Below, piece by piece: positions 8,355-12,308 of a stretch of 12,308 nucleotides of DNA. Location: positions 5,213 to 17,520 of the forward strand of contig NWUY0300052136.1 in the NCBI GenBank assembly GCA_004151065.3, in the 5' to 3' direction. Under the pieces are notes generated by a model. It saw only the letters and a program-made list of their open reading frames with translations, ran no database searches and was not told where the DNA came from. This DNA is from Larix sibirica (lineage: Eukaryota; Streptophyta; Pinopsida; Pinales; Pinaceae). A program made the position numbers and the translations under genes. Each line of letters starts with the position of its first letter. The stretch's first letter is position 1.

Positions 8355-8938
8355 AATTTGACTTCTTCTTTACCTTCTCAATTAGTTGCAAAGTGAGGGT
8401 GGCATCAAAATTTACATATTCGAAAACCTTGAAACAAAGTCGCTGTGCGGTGGTTTTGTGCAAAAGAGTCAGTGCGGCCCTTCAATGTCTACATGGTTCA
8501 GATCCATTCCCGCTACAACCTCGATGGATTTGCAATACGGTGGAGCAGAACAAAACACACCCATGTAGTCACCAAATGTATTCCATCTGCATACATACAT
8601 TTCAATATGAAGGACATTGTGGCAAACATCCTAAAACTGTACACCAAACCCAACCTTCTCTAATCCACAATTAAGATATAAACAATTAAATCTACGCATG
8701 GTAGGTTACCAAAAATGTAAACCTATCCTCTTATGCCACTTGAACTCATGCCATCAGAGTACTGATATTGTGCTACCTTGTGAATCACTCCATATGAATG
8801 ATTCACAGTTCACTGATTGGAAAATGCAACCCAATAACCATTACACCAAACCCACTTGGTCTGATATAAATTTTAAACCAATGAATTCCATAAAAATCAA
8901 ACTAATCCTAATATAAACCAAAATATTACTCAATTCCA
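8355..8938 (-). other. Intergenic with minus-strand coding-like scraps, unidentified
   Basis: No gene is recognised. On the minus strand a possible exon follows a splice-acceptor-like TGTATGCAG ending at 8587: an open stretch 8584-8469 reading FGDYMGVFCSAPPYCKS, then IEVVAGMDLNHVDIEGPH, then stop. An overlapping frame from about 8475 to 8332 reads KVFEYVNFDATLTLQLIEKV, then KKKSN, ending inside the right inverted-repeat arm. The two frames would need a frameshift to join. It lies downstream of the P3 fragment on the same strand, but the sequence does not resemble the rest of P3. The plus-strand frames here look like shadows. Confidence 0.25.
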
Positions 8939-9100
8939 TCACATAAATACATGGTTGGATCCTTTGTCTCTAAATGCTATAATCATGAGTTGCCACCGCA
9001 AATCAAAGGTGGAGGTAGCGAAACCCTCCAAGTTGTCGGAATACCGCTTTGCATTCCATTCGCCATCTACAGACTTGCAAATAAATGTGTAAATGCCCAT
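8939..9100 (-). pseudogene. N-terminal fragment of 60S acidic ribosomal protein P3
   Basis: The ATG at 9100-9098 opens MGIYTFICKS, then GEWNAKRYSDNLEGFATSTF and DLRWQL, which matches the start of plant ribosomal protein P3 (MGVxTFVC, EWxAKQ, DLE-SAAST, LQxxLV). P3 is a plant-specific member of the P1/P2 stalk family on the large ribosomal subunit. After QLM the match weakens (AFRDKGSNHV, where the family has AxxADSSGGV) and the frame stops at 8939. The usual protein is about 120 residues, ending in an Ala/Gly hinge and an acidic DDDMGFxLFD-type tail; neither is found down to 8350. CAT-GTATTTATG at the end of similarity could be a splice donor, so this may be exon 1 of a gene copy. Changes such as Q to R and Q to W at conserved places favour a decayed copy. 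Confidence 0.72.
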
Positions 9101-9147
9101 TCTCTGCTGGATACAAACCACAAACCCCTTAAAAAGTCGGACCATAA

Positions 9148-9636
9148 TTAATGGTGGGAATTTGATACTATTAGAGGAGATGCCACGGATACAACAAACT
9201 TGGGCTGTCGTTCACTATGCTCCAGTGTAAGACCATTGTGTCTCTTGGAGTTTGCTTCAGTGTAAGACCAATGATTACTACACTTGCCTTCATTATCCCC
9301 TTCCCTTAAAAAATTCTTCATGTTTCCTTCTTCTTCTGCAATTATCAGGCCATTAGCAAGGCTACAACCAATACCCACATGAGGTTCCTTTCCATGATTA
9401 GAAGATTCAAAAGAAACAGCCCCGGGAAAGGCAGATTCTGTGGTGTAATTACATAGAGAAGTATGTTTGATGCCCTTAAACTTGCAACAGGCACAACAAA
9501 ATGACTGACCAACATTTGGGATAGGCCCAAAAACACTTATTTCAGTGTATCCATGGCATCTGTAGCATAAAACCACCCTAATTTCCTTCGTCTGCTTCTT
9601 CCCTCCATTGTTAGAAAGAAAGGCGTGAGGCCAATG
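9148..9636 (-). CDS. Unidentified open frame with paired Cys motifs, possible exon
   Basis: The minus-strand frame is open for about 162 codons, from after a TAA at 9639-9637 to a TAA at 9150-9148. It begins with a basic stretch (NNGGKKQTKEIRVV), followed by CYRCHGY, then GPIPNVGQSF and CCACCKFKG. This gives two CxxC pairs about 20 residues apart, as in a zinc ribbon. The remainder is polar and Ser/Asn-rich (AEEEGNMKNFLREGDNEGK, SNSHH) with no membrane helix. No ATG heads the frame, so it would be an internal exon or a fragment. I do not recognise the family. It lies 47 bp upstream of the P3 start on the same strand but in another frame. Length and composition suggest coding origin, though not strongly. 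Confidence 0.33.
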   Translation of the reverse strand, partial: HWPHAFLSNNGGKKQTKEIRVVLCYRCHGYTEISVFGPIPNVGQSFCCACCKFKGIKHTSLCNYTTESAFPGAVSFESSNHGKEPHVGIGCSLANGLIIAEEEGNMKNFLREGDNEGKCSNHWSYTEANSKRHNGLTLEHSERQPKFVVSVASPLIVSNSHH

Positions 9637-9693
9637 TTATGGAAGAGGCATTGTAATTGCATAGACCTTGTTGTCCAGTTGTGTATCTGATAT

Positions 9694-9746
9694 ACCAAGT
9701 ATAGAGAGGGAAATGATTCTTCTTAGCCTTCCTCTCCACCCTTGGT
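9694..9746. repeat. Imperfect hairpin
   Basis: ACCAAGTATAGAGAGGGAA (9694-9712) pairs imperfectly with TTCCTCTCCACCCTTGGT, ending at 9746, leaving a loop of about 16 bases. An alternative longer-range pairing joins GATATACCAAG (9689-9699) and CTTGGTATATC (about 9754-9764). It could be structural in RNA, but nothing else marks it as a microRNA precursor. Confidence 0.45.
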
Positions 9747-9925
9747 AGATCCTCTTGGTATATCTGGAGTTAATAGATCTATACTGGCTTAATATGTAAA
9801 TATCTCATATGTGATCTGTACTATGTAAATCCTAGTTTAATGATGGCTCAACTCCATCCCATAGCAAGAAGTATCCAAGGTTCATTAATTTTCATAATTT
9901 TTATTTAATTGGAATATATATCTCT
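9747..9925. other. Intergenic, nothing recognised
   Basis: AT-rich sequence with no open frame, RNA gene or repeat that I can support. Confidence 0.6.
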
Positions 9926-10233
9926 TTAGTTTAAGGTTGACATTGTAATTTTTTTAGTTATTTAGTAGTTTATTATCTTATTAAAGTGTCACACGTGTGC
10001 GATCCACATTGAGTATGCAATTACACTTCTCCCCCATACCTAATTTGAACTTTAGGTTAGGGTAGCCATTGTTAATTTTTTGTTTACTTAGGAATTACAC
10101 TTCTACCTCATAATAGTTTTGAACTTTAGGTTAGTACCGACTTTGTTAAATTTTTATTTACTTGATATTTTATTATTTTATCGAAGTGCCACATATCACC
10201 ACCATGTTAAGCACCAAATTACACATCTCCCCT
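9926..10233 (+). repeat. Diverged direct repeats with one truncated unit
   Basis: Three units in the same orientation begin with a TTGAACTTTAGGTTAG-like word at about 9926, 10045 and 10119. The first and third then share a run: GTAATTTTTTTAGTTATTTA, TTTATTATCTTATTAAAGTG and CCACAT-type segments, ending in AAATTACAC or AATTACACTTCTCCCC. The middle unit is short (about 75 bp). A perfect palindrome CACACGTGTG (9990-9999) with a G-box core lies in the first unit and is not kept in the third. No coding role. Confidence 0.65.
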
Positions 10234-10699
10234 CTCAATACAATGATCATAGCAAACACTTATTTCTAACACTTTTAAATACAATTGAAAACCATTTTAA
10301 TTTGTTGTATAATTCATGTAAATAATAAGATTGAAAATTTATTTAAAATGTAAAAATTACTTCATTATCTGAACTATTTATAAGTTGAAAAAGAGTCTTG
10401 GTCCATCACCTTTTAACTAATTAGTGAATATTTATAATTAATAATTAAATTATTAAATATATTATATTATTTACTTCTACCATATAGAAGTATCAATCAA
10501 TTAGTGATTGATTTTATATTTTTATTTTAAATTCAAGTAAATAATTCTTAATTTAAAAGAAAATTAAAAAACATGTTTACTTCATACATAGGATATGGTA
10601 ATGGATAAAGGTAGTCATTCATTAGAACCATAAATAAATGTATCTAAATTCTTGAATGTTGGAATAAAGTAAGACAAGTAAGTGGTATAAAGTACAACT
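10234..10699. other. Very AT-rich intergenic stretch
   Basis: Long A/T runs (for example around 10430-10560) with no credible frame. I see no gene, RNA gene or defined repeat here. Confidence 0.65.
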
Positions 10700-10815
10700 T
10701 GAATGGGTTTAATGGTTGAGAACATGTGTTTCCTCCTAAGAGGTCATAGGTTTAAATCCAGAGGAGGGTGGGGTATGTACACCTCTGTATACTTTATATG
10801 CCCTCAAAACCCCCA
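10700..10815 (+). mobile_element. Second tRNA-derived SINE-like element
   Basis: Box A-like TGGGTTTAATGG (10704-10715) and box B GGTTTAAATCC (10749-10759) have tRNA-like spacing. Between them, GGTTGAGAACATGTGTTTCC and TCC parallel the corresponding part of the element at 3738 (GGTTGAAAGGAAATTGTTAT, CCTCC), so the two appear to be members of one family. The 3' part (ACACCTCTGTATACTTTATA) is non-tRNA. No flanking duplication is obvious, so the ends are approximate. The ambiguous base at 10840 lies just downstream. Confidence 0.55.
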
Positions 10816-11657
10816 AGACACTCACACATGAATTATGTCNGGATTCCATTTAAAACATGTCAAAAAAAACTATTGAAAACTATTAAAATCATTGCGCATT
10901 TAGACTACGCGTAAAATTTGTAATCGACCATCAATGTCTTGCGTTGCTGCTTGTGTTAGAATAAGAAATACATTCAACAAGAAATGTCCCATAAGTTTGT
11001 TCCTAACCATTAATAAAATCGGTTGTGTTGCAATTTAGACAAGTATTTGAATTTGTACGAAGCCCGATGATGCCTTGATTGTTAAATTAGTTGTCATTTG
11101 ACATTTGTGTGACCTCTATGATTTCAAGTTCATGGTTTGTTGTCATTATATTTTTATTTACAATCTCTATTAGGGTTTTTATGTTTTTTTCCTACGTCTC
11201 TATCTCGCAAGTTGTTTATTTATCTATTTCCTTTGCCCCCTCCCAATTTTGTGGACAAGGCTTCCTTGATGGATGGAAAAAGACTCAAAGGTGCGTGGAG
11301 CTTTATCATTTGTAAGATTTTGATTTAATGGCTTATTAGCGAAAATCTAGTCATGCTTGGCTGTTAGTAAAATATTTGTATTTTTCGTTTGGATCTTTGT
11401 ATGTGGATTGTTTATTTGTTGCCATTATTTATGTAAGATTTTCCATTATTTGATGTTTTCACGTGAAGAAGTGTTCCCCAATGTCTAGTAAATTTTTGAG
11501 AAGTGTTTAGAATTTTGTGATTGGAAGATTATGGTTTCATAGCTTTTGTGGGTGTATGTTTAGTAATGGTAGGTACCTTAGGGATTTTAGTTGTATTTTT
11601 TAAATATACTATGTTTTGAGTTGCATGTATTGTTTGTTTGCTTTTTAAGGCCTCAAG
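10816..11657. other. Intergenic, possible remnant of a polyubiquitin leader or intron
   Basis: No recognised protein. From about 11310 to 11657 the plus strand is T-rich with few open codons and starts after TTTGTAAGATTTTG, which contains a splice-donor-like GTAAG. Plant polyubiquitin genes usually have a leader intron ending right before the first ATG, so this could be its decayed copy, but a clear acceptor (CAG) is not at the ATG. The plus frame 11091-11315 is hydrophobic only because the DNA is T-rich and is probably chance. Confidence 0.3.
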
Positions 11658-11980
11658 ATGCAAGTATTTGTCAAAATTCTCACTTGTAAGGTTGTCACCC
11701 TTGAGGTTAAGAGTTCTAACATCATTAACAATGTCAAGGCTAAGATCCAAGATAAGGAAGGGATTCCTCTAACCAAAAAATTATACTCTTCATCAGAAAG
11801 AAACTATGAGATAGTTGAACCCTCATGACTACAACATCTAGAATGAATCCACCTTGCACCTCATTCTTTGTCTAAAAGGTGGTATGGAAATATTTGTGAA
11901 AGCCTCACCATGATGACCATCACTTTGAAATGTAGATTGCATTATCATATTGCAGATACAAAGGACAAAGTTATGAATCC
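11658..11980 (+). pseudogene. Polyubiquitin pseudogene, one full and one partial unit
   Basis: The ATG at 11658 opens [11 protein letters not shown], then VTLEVKSS and [13 protein letters not shown], the unmistakable N-terminal half of ubiquitin. The frame then shifts and meets TGA at 11826-11828. The rest is still readable in the next frame: DYNI-stop-NESTLHLI, LCLKGG. A second unit follows directly at 11884 (MEIFVK, TITL, KDK) and fades by about 11980. The first unit is 226 bp instead of 228, a net loss of 2 bp located before the Asp58 codon. Ubiquitin tags proteins for degradation or signalling, and polyubiquitin genes encode head-to-tail units cleaved after GG. With stops in the frame and lost residues (for example CK for GK at 10-11), this copy cannot yield ubiquitin. 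Its tandem layout shows it came from a polyubiquitin gene. Confidence 0.93.
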
Positions 11981-12308
11981 TTGACTATTGGCCTTTGTTA
12001 TTTTTGTCTTTGTTGTTGTAGTTTCTTTGTTTTGTTAAAATTGTAGTGATGTTCAAGTTATTGTCTATAATCATATTTATTGTGGGAAAATATGATTTCC
12101 CTTTCTAATGCCTTTTTAAATTTGATTGCTTGTAGTTTCTATTAACGAGCGAATTGCAATCATTGGAGAATATGCACAAGACCTACACTCATGTAGCAAG
12201 AATCATCACAGAGAACTCTTAAGGTCTATGAAATTAAACACACGGTCATGTTATAGTTCTTTGTCTCCACAAGGTAGGATGATATCAATTTCATATTATG
12301 GATGCTTG
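11981..12308. other. Intergenic, nothing recognised
   Basis: T-rich then mixed sequence after the ubiquitin remnant. It may include a decayed 3' flank of that gene. No frame, RNA gene or repeat can be supported. Confidence 0.55.

Noticed and set aside
8312-8674. Plus-strand 120-codon frame and its two overlapping neighbours
   Set aside because: Three plus frames open at once over the same DNA, with Cys/His-rich irregular content; the minus strand reads more like protein.
9694-9764. MicroRNA precursor
   Set aside because: The stem is short and imperfect, with an alternative pairing; there is no expression or conservation evidence in the sequence.
1-12308. CRISPR array, prophage, plasmid or operon
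   Set aside because: No regularly spaced identical repeats, ribosome-binding sites, or dense co-directional genes; the gene fragments are plant-type.

Overview
The window looks like intergenic DNA from a large, repeat-rich land-plant nuclear genome. I infer a gymnosperm-type genome, but the sequence does not prove it. The evidence for a plant is the recognisable debris: a PLS-type pentatricopeptide repeat (PPR) sequence, an NRT1/PTR (NPF) transporter fragment, the start of the plant-specific 60S acidic ribosomal protein P3, and a decayed polyubiquitin. These lie among tRNA-derived SINE-like elements, inverted repeats and diverged direct repeats in AT-rich DNA. I see no intact gene, no rRNA or functional tRNA gene, and no CRISPR, prokaryotic or operon-like organisation. 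One ambiguous base (n) sits at 10840.

Layout. 1-1434: a minus-strand, degenerate gag-like reading frame of a probable LTR retrotransposon, running off the left edge, with its upstream region. 1435-1704: a compact foldback repeat built from inverted copies of a ~58-bp unit. 1857-3069: a plus-strand chimera of an NPF transporter fragment joined within about 20 bp to a PLS-PPR fragment, both with frame damage. 3724-3889: a short tRNA-derived SINE-like insertion with near-perfect flanking duplications. 4919-5310 and 5543-5606: diverged direct repeats and a 32-bp tandem duplication. 5827-8354: a large inverted repeat with arms of about 430-450 bp around a ~1.65 kb core that holds unrecognised coding-like stretches on the minus strand.

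8355-9636 (minus strand): a cysteine-containing open frame of unknown family, followed at once by the first ~53 codons of ribosomal protein P3, then more coding-like scraps next to the right inverted-repeat arm. 9694-9746: a hairpin. 9926-10233: diverged direct repeats. 10700-10815: a second SINE-like element related to the first. 11658-11980: a polyubiquitin pseudogene with one full and one partial unit.

The parts do not appear to work together. The window reads as an accumulation of duplicated and rearranged host-gene pieces and mobile elements. The features most worth follow-up are the NPF-PPR junction, the long inverted repeat with its core, the foldback repeat, and the SINE pair. I found no convincing evidence of a new functional system.
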